Source: Amyelois transitella
Lineage: Eukaryota > Arthropoda > Insecta > Lepidoptera > Pyralidae
Reading direction: 5' to 3'
Length of the DNA: 64,000 bases
Assembly (NCBI RefSeq): GCF_032362555.1
Contig: NC_083506.1
Span: forward strand, 1,845,501 to 1,909,500
The translations under genes were made by a program, and so were the position numbers. Of the stretch, positions 20,524-31,000 are shown one piece after another (within the stretch, counting starts at the first letter, position 1; each line of letters opens with the position of its first letter). Below the pieces are notes generated by a model. That model was not told the DNA's origin. It ran no database searches and worked only from the letters and a program-made list of their open reading frames with translations.

Positions 20524-20564
20524 CATGTGCATTTGAGCTTATACGGAAATCTCAAATGCACATG
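20524..20564. other. Perfect 14-bp inverted repeat
   Basis: catgtgcatttgag and ctcaaatgcacatg are separated by 13 nt. There is no coding context; it could form a small hairpin. Confidence 0.6.
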
Positions 20565-20933
20565 GGACTCCCGAGAGCTTTAGTGATTAAAATTTCCAAT
20601 TTGAATATTCCATTCCACATTACTCTAAAATTACCCAACTCAGTCGCAAGGAGGTATATTTTTCAAAGGATTTTCACTGTAATCTTGTGAGTTTGGGCGC
20701 TGATGGTACACCTCATTTTATTCGGTGTTAATGAAACAAATTCGAACTCTTTAGTGGGTTTTGGCCTCTGTTCCTATAATATTTCGATCACTTGTCAGTT
20801 CATGATAGAAACGCGATCTGTTCCTGATTGGCCTGGGCTAAGATATTAGATTTGATACGATACTAAAGAATTTGATACGTGTAAAATATTCCATAACACA
20901 ACTCTCGAACTTTTGAATTTTGAAGTAAGCTTA

Positions 20934-21189
20934 GTGCCGTGTGGTTTCCGGCACCAATACAAAAAAGAATAGGACAACTCCATCTCTTTCCCATGGATGT
21001 CGTAAAAGGCGACTAAGGGATAGGCTTACAAACTTGGGATTCTTTTTTAGGCGATGGGCTAGCAACCTGTCTCTATTTGAATCTCAATTCTATCATTAAG
21101 CCAAATAGCTAAACGTGGCCATTTAGTCTTTTCAAGACTGTTGGCTCTGTCTACCCCGCAAGGGATATACACGTGACGATATGTATGTA
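20934..21189 (+). repeat. RTE-tailed short repeat, full length
   Basis: All blocks are present, from gtgccgtgtggtttccggca to cgtgacgatatgtatgt. A degenerate tRNA-SINE tail (about 20815-20930) precedes it. Confidence 0.88.
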
Positions 21190-21816
21190 AGTTAGCTTTA
21201 CTTACATATACATTTTCGCCTACATTTATTTACGTTTGTTAGTTTTTAAGGCATTTGCTCTCATCTTTTTATTTAAATAACTTGTCTTAAATTTATAGAC
21301 CGTCAAACGTTTTATATCTCAGTTCAGACTAATTTCTACTTCCAACGGGTCAATTCAAGACATTAGCAACTTGGACGACAATATAACAAAATCCTTCGAA
21401 AGCCCAAAAAAAAACGCTACACTTCCATTAATGATCCAAAAATATCGGAACATTTTGAACCTCTAATCTGCCAGAGAGAATTTTTGGAGCGTTATCAAAA
21501 CATTTAATGAGCGGTAAGAAATGAATTACATGATATTGCGACACTTCAGATGATTAACTTTCAAGCGAGGACGTTGTTAATTCTGGAGTAAATTGATTTG
21601 ATTTATTTCTTTTTTTAAATTTGTCAGGTTTAATTGGGCAACATTTTTTAATATCTGTAACATCCTGCAATTAAATCCATCATGAATAATTAATCAAGTA
21701 CTCGTAAGTATGTATTTATAAAACTAAATATTTTATTTACGTAAAAATCGAACGCTTAAAATAATTTTCATGGATATATCAGTAAACTGAGAGTTCAATT
21801 ACTTTACTTTACTTTA
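21190..21816. other. Spacer without recognised features
   Basis: AT-rich sequence with no gene or repeat that I recognise. Confidence 0.5.
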
Positions 21817-22030
21817 TGCCGTGTGGTTCCCGGCACCAATACAAAAAAGAATAGGACCACTCCGTTTCTCTCCCATGGATGTCGTAAAAGGCGACTAAGG
21901 GATAGGCTTACAAACTTGGTATTCTTTTTTAGGCGATGGGCTAGCAACCTGTCAGTATTTGAATCTCAATTCTATCATTAAGCCAAATATCTGAACGTGG
22001 TCATTCTCTTTACTGTTGGCTCTGTCTATG
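21817..22030 (+). repeat. RTE-tailed short repeat, lacking its tail
   Basis: It starts tgccgtgtggttcccggcac and stops after gttggctctgtcta, without the cgtgac/TGTA end. Confidence 0.8.
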
Positions 22031-22088
22031 TGTTCTTTTTCTTCTCGATAACATTCCATTATAAAAATTTTCTACAAACTGACATTTT

Positions 22089-22117
22089 TGCCTTCAGTGC
22101 CTATAGCACTGAAGGCA
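22089..22117. other. Perfect 12-bp hairpin
   Basis: tgccttcagtgc, loop ctata, gcactgaaggca. It follows a T run and is not part of any repeat family recognised here. A short structured RNA or an insertion scar are both possible. Confidence 0.5.
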
Positions 22118-22544
22118 GGATGCCAAACAGGCTCTGCATTGTTATACAAGATTACATTTTTTTTTTGTTCTGTATACTTTTATGTTGGCTGTACTAGTTA
22201 GAGGGAAGATATAAGAAAAAAGTAAAATACAAAATTAAAATGAATAATACTTAATTAAAGCTGAAATTGAATTTATTTTTACAGTCGAAGTATGCATAGG
22301 ATCGTGCAGCAGTTTGCTGTCAAAGAGAAGTTGTGATTTAAACATGAGCAAATTGGACTGAACTAGTGTTTGCTTTGCGAAAGATGCAGTCTCGAATTAG
22401 CTTTAGAACACGCGAGCGCTTTCCATTTTATGCCTGCCTAGTTACAAATTCCTTCTAATGTTATAAACTACACTTGGGTCGCAAAGAGTCCGTAGAGATT
22501 TTCAGAAATAACAAGGCGTAACTACATTATATATTATACACTAG

Positions 22545-22770
22545 CTGTGTCTGCAACTTCTTCCGCGTGGAATAGTTATTTTGAGCATTATTGAAGCCCT
22601 CAATGATGAATAATTTTCCCCGTTTTTTTTCACATTTCCATTATTTCATTGCTCCTAATAGTTGCAGCGTGATGTTAAGTATATAGCCTAAAGCCTTCCT
22701 CGATAAATGGTCTTTTCAACGCAAAAATATTTTTTTTAAAACCAGTAGTTCCTGAGATTCAAACAAACAA
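22545..22770 (+). repeat. Old interspersed repeat (ctagctgtg family)
   Basis: It begins ctagctgtgtctgcaacttc and continues with cgtggaatag, cctaaagccttcctcgataa and ccagtagttcctgagattca, the conserved series of a very common lepidopteran repeat. Pieces of the same family lie near 26415-26690 and 29975-30100. Confidence 0.6.
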
Positions 22771-23662
22771 AGAAGCAAAGTGATTTATTTCTTTTATAAA
22801 TATGTACTAGTTCTAGTAACAGTATAAATTTCTGGGCAATAAAGATATTCCAAACAAACAAAGCTAAACATGTTTTCATTAACCATACAAAATTCAAATG
22901 TTCGTGCCAAAGAAAAAAGAAATTTACTCAACAAGAACGGATGTTGTTGCTCATTATAAGTTTGTTTGGGCTTCAGAGAATTATCGAGTTGTTTACACAG
23001 CAAAAAATGGGTGATAAACCGAGAAGTTTCCTTCTGAACGCTGACACAGAGCAAATAAACCGTTTCCAAATACAGTGGCCATATTTGTTTTCAATTTTGG
23101 GATGTGCGATTAGTCTGAATCTTCTAAAATATTATATAGTATAAATAAAGATAAATGATTTGTAGGTATATTTATTTACCAGCATCTTTGTTTCTTATTT
23201 GTAACGAAGAAACTCAAAAACGACTGGAATTATGATGTTATTTGATTGATCAATAATGTCTTGAGACATGTAAAGAGAAACAAATTTATAGTTGGATCAT
23301 TCTAATAGCCAATAGGGATCAAATCTACTTACTACTTTTTTTAAATTCTTGACGCATTTGTACTACTTATCGTTACAAATGCCTGTCTTTATAATCTATC
23401 ACTATAAACTAATCATATTTCTTTTCATAAAAAGAACTAATAATCACCTCCTGATCAAAGAGGTACTATTAGTAGATCTGATCCTGATCAAATAACAGAG
23501 TAGAGAACTCTATAAATCGCTTAATGCTATGACTTGGACCAGACATAAAACAACTAAAACATCGTATGATTAAAACGGTCATTCATTTAATCAAGTATGT
23601 GAACTGGTATTGTTATAATCAGTGTAAATAAATACTTACTGATAACCCCATTTATCAATAAG

Positions 23663-25301
23663 ATGTACAAGGCTTGGTTTATTATCTGTGCATTGTGTTC
23701 TTCGGAGGCGTGTGAGTATGACTATATAATTTTTATTGTATTTATTTACTTTTATTCTGAATCAATCAAAGCTGCCCTCGTAGCATGGCACGCGCCGTTT
23801 TAATCGCGCGAAAAACTAACGCTGTCCCGTTTCAAACCGTAATAGAAAGCGAAACAGCGATAGGTTATCGCGCGATAAAAACGCGCGTGTCATGCTATGG
23901 GGGCTGAGGTTATGAACATGGGATTACTCTTTTAGGTCATGGGCTAGCAACTTGTCACTGTATCTATAAATCTCATACAAACATAAAATCACGCCAGTTT
24001 TCCGGACGGATAGGCAGAGACTAAATCTTTCCCCTTGCCACGATCCCTGCATACTTCTTTTGCGCGTCATCCCCATTCTAAATTCATTCAATTCTCAATT
24101 CTATCATTAAACCATCCGACATAATGTGACCTACAAGTCTTATGAGTAAGTGTGTAACTTTTATCCTGAGATGTCATATAAAATTAATCTTTGTTAATCC
24201 AAGTAAAAGTAAATGTCATAATGTGTAGTTTGTTCCGCCGCTTCTACAACACGTGCGATTTAAAATACTCAATTTATTCGAATGATACCAAAGACATTAT
24301 GAAAATGAAAAAGAATGTTTTGGTCAATAACTAGAATAAAAACTGCAGTATTCAGTATCATTACAGTAAGATATTTCGAAACGCGGTCTTTAGGATACGC
24401 GCAATATGAGAGGGAAAATTAAGAAGAACTATTATATTGGACAAATCCTTTTCTTCTGAGGCTAGATTTACTTTTATATAACAATATGATATAATAACGA
24501 ATAATAACGAGATATGTTAGCAACCTGTCACAATATTAAAAATTGCGATTGCAAAGAGCTTAAGTGTACTTTTGTCCAAACATTTGTTGACAAACAAGTT
24601 AATTTTTCGCAGTTAATCCTCTAAAATGTCAAGAGAAACCGCAGGAGAAGCATTGTCTTATAGAATGGATGGTACGTGACCGTTGGCCGCATACAGTGAG
24701 GTTAATATTTTTATTTATTTCCGGTACGTTGTCTTAATTTACCTCATTGTTACATTTGTCTAATGCATTTCAATGTTCTAGATTCCCTCAATCTTATCGT
24801 ACCACGTTGTGCTACCAACAATAGTGAAAATTCTTTTATTTTTTTGATTTTCGGCATTAAGAAATCACTTTATTAGATCTGTTCTGTAGTAGTTATAATA
24901 AATTAACCTCGAATAATGAGTAATTAGACGGGGTACTCTTAACTCTTTCTTATACGTTTTTATTTCTTTTTTTTGTTTTGTTACTATAATATTTTATATT
25001 ATCTGTTGTTCTTAAAATAGATTATTATATGTATAAAGCCTCGAATTAAGTTCGAGACTTGTGTTCGAGATACTTACTCAGCGATACTATATTTTATAAT
25101 ATCTTATAATATTTAAACAGCTATTATTTAAAATTATAATGTATAAAATTATAATTTACGTATTGTTTGATTTGTTTGATCCGCCTAGGTACTGGATGCT
25201 TAACTATATAAGTATTTATTATAAAATATCATATAGTTGAGTTAGTATCTTGTAAAACAAGTTTCGAACTTACTTCGAGGCTAACTCAATCTGTCCCGCA
25301 G

Positions 25302-25332
<31 letters not shown>

Positions 25333-25513
25333 TTTTCTCGAAATACATGCGCCCTTGACCGGCTTTGTTTTCAGATACGTTTACGACTGGGTGACCCGCA
25401 AGTGTTTCGAGATAAGGTGGTCAGACCACTGTCCAGACGTGCCTGTTCCGACCACTTCCAACAACTTCCCTAGCGAAGACGAGTGCTTGGACCAATGTTC
25501 TGGATGGAATTAA
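23663..25513 (+). CDS. Small secreted protein with atypical Kunitz/BPTI domain (91 aa)
   Basis: Three exons: 23663-23711 (signal peptide, MYKAWFIICALCSSEA), 24613-24700 and 25375-25513. They have acceptor and donor sequences tgtgagt, tttttcgcag, gaggttaat and ttgttttcag, and the phases close (276 nt). The mature part has six cysteines (C22, C31, C56, C65, C83, C87). C1-C2 (8 residues between) and C5-C6 (3 between) match the Kunitz fold. RYVYDWVTRKC and NNFPSEDEC are strong family signatures. The C2-C3, C3-C4 and C4-C5 gaps are longer than the usual 15, 7 and 12 residues. The residue after C2 (the P1 site in inhibitors) is Leu32. A donor at 24672 would restore the usual C2-C3 spacing but breaks the frame, so I prefer 24700. 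It is likely an extracellular protease inhibitor or a derived Kunitz peptide. Exon 2 boundaries are the weakest part. Confidence 0.7.
23771..23908. mobile_element. MITE with ~50-bp terminal inverted repeats
   Basis: The left end gctgccctcgtagcatggca and the complement of the right end (cagcccccatagcatgacac) are inverted repeats that continue through tcgcgcga and acgctgt.ccgtttc. There is no coding capacity. A related copy is at 32097-32232. It lies in the first intron of the Kunitz-like gene. Confidence 0.8.
23975..24080 (-). repeat. RTE-like LINE 3' fragment
   Basis: aaaatcacgccagttttccg, ggcagagactaaatctttcc and cttgccacgatccctgcata correspond to the LINE end at 35849-36231 in the same orientation. 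Confidence 0.7.
25028..25332. repeat. Inverted pair of tRNA-SINE tails with TA microsatellite
   Basis: A minus-strand tail (25028-25110) and a plus-strand tail (about 25179-25300) lie with ends outward, followed by a pure TA run (about 25303-25329). It sits in intron 2 of the Kunitz-like gene, 45 bp before the last exon. Confidence 0.7.
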
Positions 25514-25526
25514 ATCATACATATAT

Positions 25527-25805
25527 ACAATTAGCTGTGTGTAATAACGAAAAAAAGAAAAATTGTTTATTTGGTCCGAAAAATAAGAACACATTACAAA
25601 TATGTCAATTTACATCTACAACATACATACATACATAAATCACGCCTCTTTCCTGGAGGGGTACGCAGAGACTTCATCTTCCATTTGCCACAACCCCTGC
25701 ATACTTCTTTCGCTACATCCACATTCATAACTCTTTTTATGCAAGCTTGTCGGTTTCGGATACTCTTGACCTGACCTTTTGGTAGAACGTCTCGGTTGTT
25801 ACATA
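25527..25805 (-). repeat. RTE-like LINE 3' end with extended 3' UTR
   Basis: The coding-end part (25621-25800) corresponds to QVKSTRNR / KRVMNVD / EVCRGCGKWK. It is preceded (in + coordinates) by a TGTA run and by 94 bp (25527-25620) shared with 6938-7032, containing the complement of AATAAA. It starts 14 bp after the Kunitz stop codon, so the Kunitz 3' UTR is made largely of antisense LINE. Confidence 0.8.
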
Positions 25806-26030
25806 CATACAAATATTCACGTCTATATCCCTTACGGGGTAGGCAAAACCGCCTTTTAGAAAATACAGAAAGTTATATACTATATACTTGGGATTCCTCT
25901 TTAAAGCGATGGGCTAGCAACCTGTCACTATTTTAATCTCAATTCTATCATAAGGCCAAACAACTGAACGTGGCCTCTCAGTCTTTTAAAGACTCTGGCT
26001 CTGTCTACCCCGCAAGCAATATAGAGTGTT
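25801..26030. repeat. Inverted pair of RTE-tailed short repeats
   Basis: Minus tail at 25801-25870, plus copy at 25875-26030, outer ends again the tail sides. A degenerate copy also lies near 26735-26850. Confidence 0.75.
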
Positions 26031-26849
26031 TAGGTATATAATACGTTTTGTTATTTATTTAGTAATTATTTACAAATTGATACGACAAAATTACAACGTT
26101 AAGAATAACGCAAACAAAAAATAAATTCAACTGTTTTTATTTTTTTGTGGAGTGACAACTCTGTATAAGGTCAGTGCAAATTAAGTGTAAACATTTGTAG
26201 GGTGCTCCCAATAATGGATACCAAACATTTGTCGTTAATTTATTGGTCGATGGATCTTCATTTCTGTTAAGAATGATTTGTTTTCATTAAATTTTCTCTT
26301 AAAGCTATCGTTGGTTTGTTATTCTTTTTCTAATTAATCATATAAAATACAAAACTTCATAGGAAACGGAACAGTCATGATATTATATCTTTTGTTTTAT
26401 TTTCGCATTTATATTTTTACTAGCTTTCACACGCAACTTCGCCCGAGCGGATTAAGCGCCACCTTCACTTAACGTGTGAATTTATCGCCATCAACAAAAG
26501 TATGCAGGCTTTTCCCAAATCCACTGGAATTTTATTTTTTAAAAAGGGATGAAAAGTACTCTATATCCTTATCCAGACTCTTAATTGTAAATACCTACTT
26601 AAATCTTGAAGATTGGTTGGTTCAGTAGATAACGCGTGAAAACATAACAAACAAATAAACTTTCTTTTGCATTTACGATATTATCTGTGTATGTGTTAGT
26701 GTTAATCTGTGGCTAGAAATATGTAACTCTGCATTTTTGTTTCGGCCGATGAGTTAGCAATTTGTTTCTATTTAAATATCATTTATTACCTCTTTTTAGG
26801 ACTGTGGGCTAAATTTACCCCGCTAGGATTTAAATCAATGTGTATAAAG

Positions 26850-27850
26850 TTTTGTTTAAGAATTTGTTTAATTTTATTTTTATTTATTAATACAAATACA
26901 TTAGCAGCTTAAAGCTGATGCGTGTATAGCACTGCACTTGTGTTTTATTGCTACGTCCTTGTTAGCTATAAAAAACATTTTTTTTCTTGTAGATAATTTA
27001 GTTACAAGATTTATATCAAACTTTTTAACAGAAAAAAGAGTATACAGACAAAGAAAGAATAGTATTTATTTGATGATTTAGTATTTTAAACATTTGAAAA
27101 TTTCAGTGTGACAAAATGATGAAAGTTCTTTCATGATCTAATTTTAAAACAAGAATAAAATTAATTAGACAGAAACACACTAAACGATAAAGGTGTGGCG
27201 ACTATTAGACAAAGTGCAGAGTAACGAAAGAAACAGAAGTCACGCACGAAGTTATTAATATAGATGTACAATTGTACATAACAGCTCTAATGAATTGGTT
27301 GAATAAAATAAGATCAATATTTAGATATCTACAAATAATACTGTCTCAATAAATGCTGGTAAATTGAAAATGTTTTTGCGTTCGCAGTATTAAATATTCA
27401 ATGGCGTAATTTTATATTTCCATTTCATGTTTTAAGTGCCCATATAATATGAGCGTGCGTACAAAATATAATACACTATCGTTTGAAATATAATTTAATT
27501 CTATAAATCCATACATATTCTTAATTAAGCGGTACTTACATCTATAAACACGTGAGAAATGGAATAGGAACTTATTTTAAAATAACGGTACTCAGTAATC
27601 TTCCGATGCTTATTCAAGAATATATAGGTATTTATTTAACACGTACATAGCAAATAGAAGATCTCTCTCTATTTAATTTCGATCACATTCCTGAACATTC
27701 TGTCACGTAATAAAGAAACGCCCTTGGAGCATAAACACGCCGCCTCTGTCGCTTCATTACTCTGTGACGCCGCGCCCCAAGGCCACGAAAACTATCAACG
27801 CGAACGACTGAATTTTCCAACTATCTATCTCTTTTTAACATTGAGTACCT
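26850..27850. other. Spacer upstream of the CIB2-like gene
   Basis: No coding frame or clear repeat is present. The GC content rises at 27715-27830 (cgcccttggag, acgccgcgccccaaggcc), a plausible promoter/first-exon area for the gene that starts at 28011. I see no convincing TATA box at a fixed place. Confidence 0.35.
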
Positions 27851-27923
27851 CATGAGACAGACTGATAAACAAGGCTTTGTTATTCAGGTTCCCATTTTCG
27901 TGGCCAAACCTATAATTCTAAAC

Positions 27924-27949
27924 CCGCAGACAGTGTTTTGTGTCTGCGG
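27924..27949 (+). promoter_or_regulatory. Hairpin in CIB2 5' leader
   Basis: ccgcagaca, loop gtgttttg, tgtctgcgg: a perfect 9-bp GC-rich stem 62 nt before the start codon. If transcribed it would form a stable leader hairpin. A regulatory role is inference. Confidence 0.4.
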
Positions 27950-28010
27950 AGTTAACAGGCTGGTTTTACCGTTGTTTACCGCTTTTGTTAAGTTTAGTTA
28001 CCGTCGAGGG

Positions 28011-31000
28011 ATGGGGAACAAAGTAGTTACATTTACGGAACAGCAACTTGAGGATTACCAGGTGACATTTTAATGTGATTACTTTTATTTGAGCCGTAAT
28101 CATCCTTCCGTTGAAAAAAAAAATTACCAAAGAAGTGCTAAGTACTGATTAGAAAGTTATAGTATACTACTAATAGTTTAAGATATTGTATCGTGTCTCC
28201 ATTTGGATATCTCGGGTCCATATACCCCGGATTTTTGAGAAGCTTGCGTGGGGATATAAATCCAACACGTAGAGGCCCTTTGGAGAAGTTGATGTTAAAT
28301 TACTATAATAAAATGTATTATTATTATAAATTTTCTTCATAGAAATGTTAAATAAGTATATATCTATTTAACTTCCTACATAAATACGTAAATTTATATT
28401 TGTAAATAGGCACTGACATGGAAATAAAATTCTAATAGGAGGAAAAGTATTATATTGATTTATTATAGTCAAAATGAAAAATATTTGACTCTTAAAGAAG
28501 AGAAAGAGGCGTGATTTTATGTATGTATGTATGTATTTGACTCTTAAACAGATTAAAATGTTCTTTTTTTGTAAAATCCTTCCGAGTAAGGACTCAAAGT
28601 AATTCTTGCCTCTTTCAGCAAAATCCGCTTAGTGGTTGTGGATTTGCGTTAATAAGATTAGTCTGTCAGTCACCTTTTTCAGTCGGATTTGATAGAATTG
28701 CAATATTCTTATTTCATTAGGACTGTACATTTTTCACAAGGAAGGAAATACTCAGGTGAGTGAAATGAGGGAAAGTGAGAACATACATATATCTTCTTTA
28801 TGACAATGATCTCTGAATCCTAATTCGTTAGCCTTCAACTTTTGTGAAAATGAGTGCAGGGTTGCAGTGCCATGTGGTTGCCGGCAACTATAGAACCTCC
28901 ATCTCTCTTCCATAGATGTCGTAAAAGGCGACTGGAAGCGAGTGATAAGCTTATAAACTGGGATTCTTCTTTTAGGCGATGGGCTAGCAACCTGTCACTA
29001 CTTGAATCTCAATTCTATCATTAAGCCAAATCGCTGAATGTGGACATCAGTCTTTTAAGACTGTCGGCTCTGTCTACTTCGCAGGGGATATACATATGTA
29101 TGTATGTATGTATGATGCAGTGGTTAGACGAAAGTCGCTTCCCGGAATAGTAGTTTTACGCAAACCTCGAACTTCTTGTTATTCTTACTTTCTTATTTGT
29201 TCTTCTAATTCTTAATTTAAGGTACAGACGTAACTTACACTATTACCAGAGGGCTGATAAAATAAATAACCAATTATTATTTTAGCCTCGTTTTGAAGAT
29301 AAATCAAGAAAATAAAATGTTGCCGTGTGCGTGTCAACTGAATGTGGTCTAACAATAACTTTTGTTACCTAATTGTTTGTCAAGACATTACCGAAACTTT
29401 CAAACTTACCTACGGAATTAATATTATACCTGACATTATGTATAGTTTTACTTGGCAGAGTTTATCTGCGAAAAATCTATAGAAAATTCTCATTTATATT
29501 TTTTTACAAAAGAGAAAAATTTGCAATATACATATTTTGATACACGCGCTGAAGGCTTCTTGCGAGTCAGACACAGACATATGTACATGCATATATTTAC
29601 GTCTTTTTCCCTTACAGGGTAGACAGAACTAACAAGACAATGATGTTTTAGTCAAAAGACAGGGCTGGCTATAATCAAAAACCGCGGATTTGCTATGATA
29701 AAATAACCATCTTTTATCTTAGCGTTATCCTTATAAGACAGGAGATTTTATTTACAAAAGGTTTTCAAGATGTACCTAAAAGAAATGCTAATTAAACACC
29801 CATCACGTAAATTAAAGTATACCATTTTATTAGCCGAGGGTGGGTACTAAATGGATTTGGTAATGACCTTCTTACCGACAGATTAGTGACGAAGCCTTCT
29901 ACCAAATTTATTTTATATCGATCGACTATATTTATAGATAATGAAATAAACGACTGCTTTCTTTATTTATAAACTAACAACAGCTTCGGCCGCGTTAACC
30001 TTACATCCCCTTTTTTCCGTTCCCGTGGGAATTTCTAACATAAAATATTAGCCTCTTATGTAACTCCTGAAGATTATGTTTGCGCAAAATTTTGCCTGAT
30101 ATATGTAGACTCCAGTCTTCAACAACTTGGATGTTACAGTTAAATGTACATACATACATAGTATTCTATTTAGTTTGTGCATACATATACGAGTTCTCCA
30201 ATTACTTGATGGAGAAAATATATAAATAGTTATATCCTTTAAATCTCATATTTTATTTTCAGAGTATTCAAACGTTTCAGAGAAGTGAATCCTGACCTGA
30301 TTCCGAAGCGGATGACAGGTGACCAGGCGCACACTATTGCTGTACCGGTGGATCAAATAGAACAACTACCTGAGTTGAAGGTAAAAATCATCTTGAGTTC
30401 GTGGCCTTAACATACTTGAGCTTGGGGTCTACTTTGCTTCTGATCTCTCTTCAATTTTTTTTGGTCTATAGTTAGACCATATACCTATGTATATTTTATC
30501 AACTTTTATTATGAATTTCGGGAACTCCTCATCTATCATGAATAATATGATCACCCTTGTATTCGGAAAGTTGGTGAAGTCACTTCCTTACCTACCTAAG
30601 TATATATGTTTATCAAGAGAATAATGATGATTCTTCATTTTCTTCTAGGAAGAAGAATCATCCATTCATCCAGTAAACGTCACCTGACCTGACGTTTCCT
30701 GGATGCATCCTTTGACGATCTCTGTGGCGCAGCGGTGGTACGCTTGTCTGTGGCCAGGGCATGATGAGAAAATAACTCTAATTGCCCTGGGGTCTTGGAT
30801 GTTTATCTATATAAGCATTTATTATAAAATATAGTATCGTTGAGTTAGTATCTCGTAACACAAATCTCGAACTTACTTCGAGGTTAACTCTATCTGTGTA
30901 ATTTGTCCTGTATATAAAAAGGAATTCTCACCTCTCTTGAAAGACCTTTAAACCTCAAATTTTAAGTAAGATATATGCTATGATATATCTATATGCCATC

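Noticed and set aside
24613-24671. Donor at 24672 (ATG|gtacgt) for the Kunitz middle exon
   Set aside because: It would give the textbook C2-C3 spacing but puts the last exon out of frame. The donor at 24700 keeps the frame.
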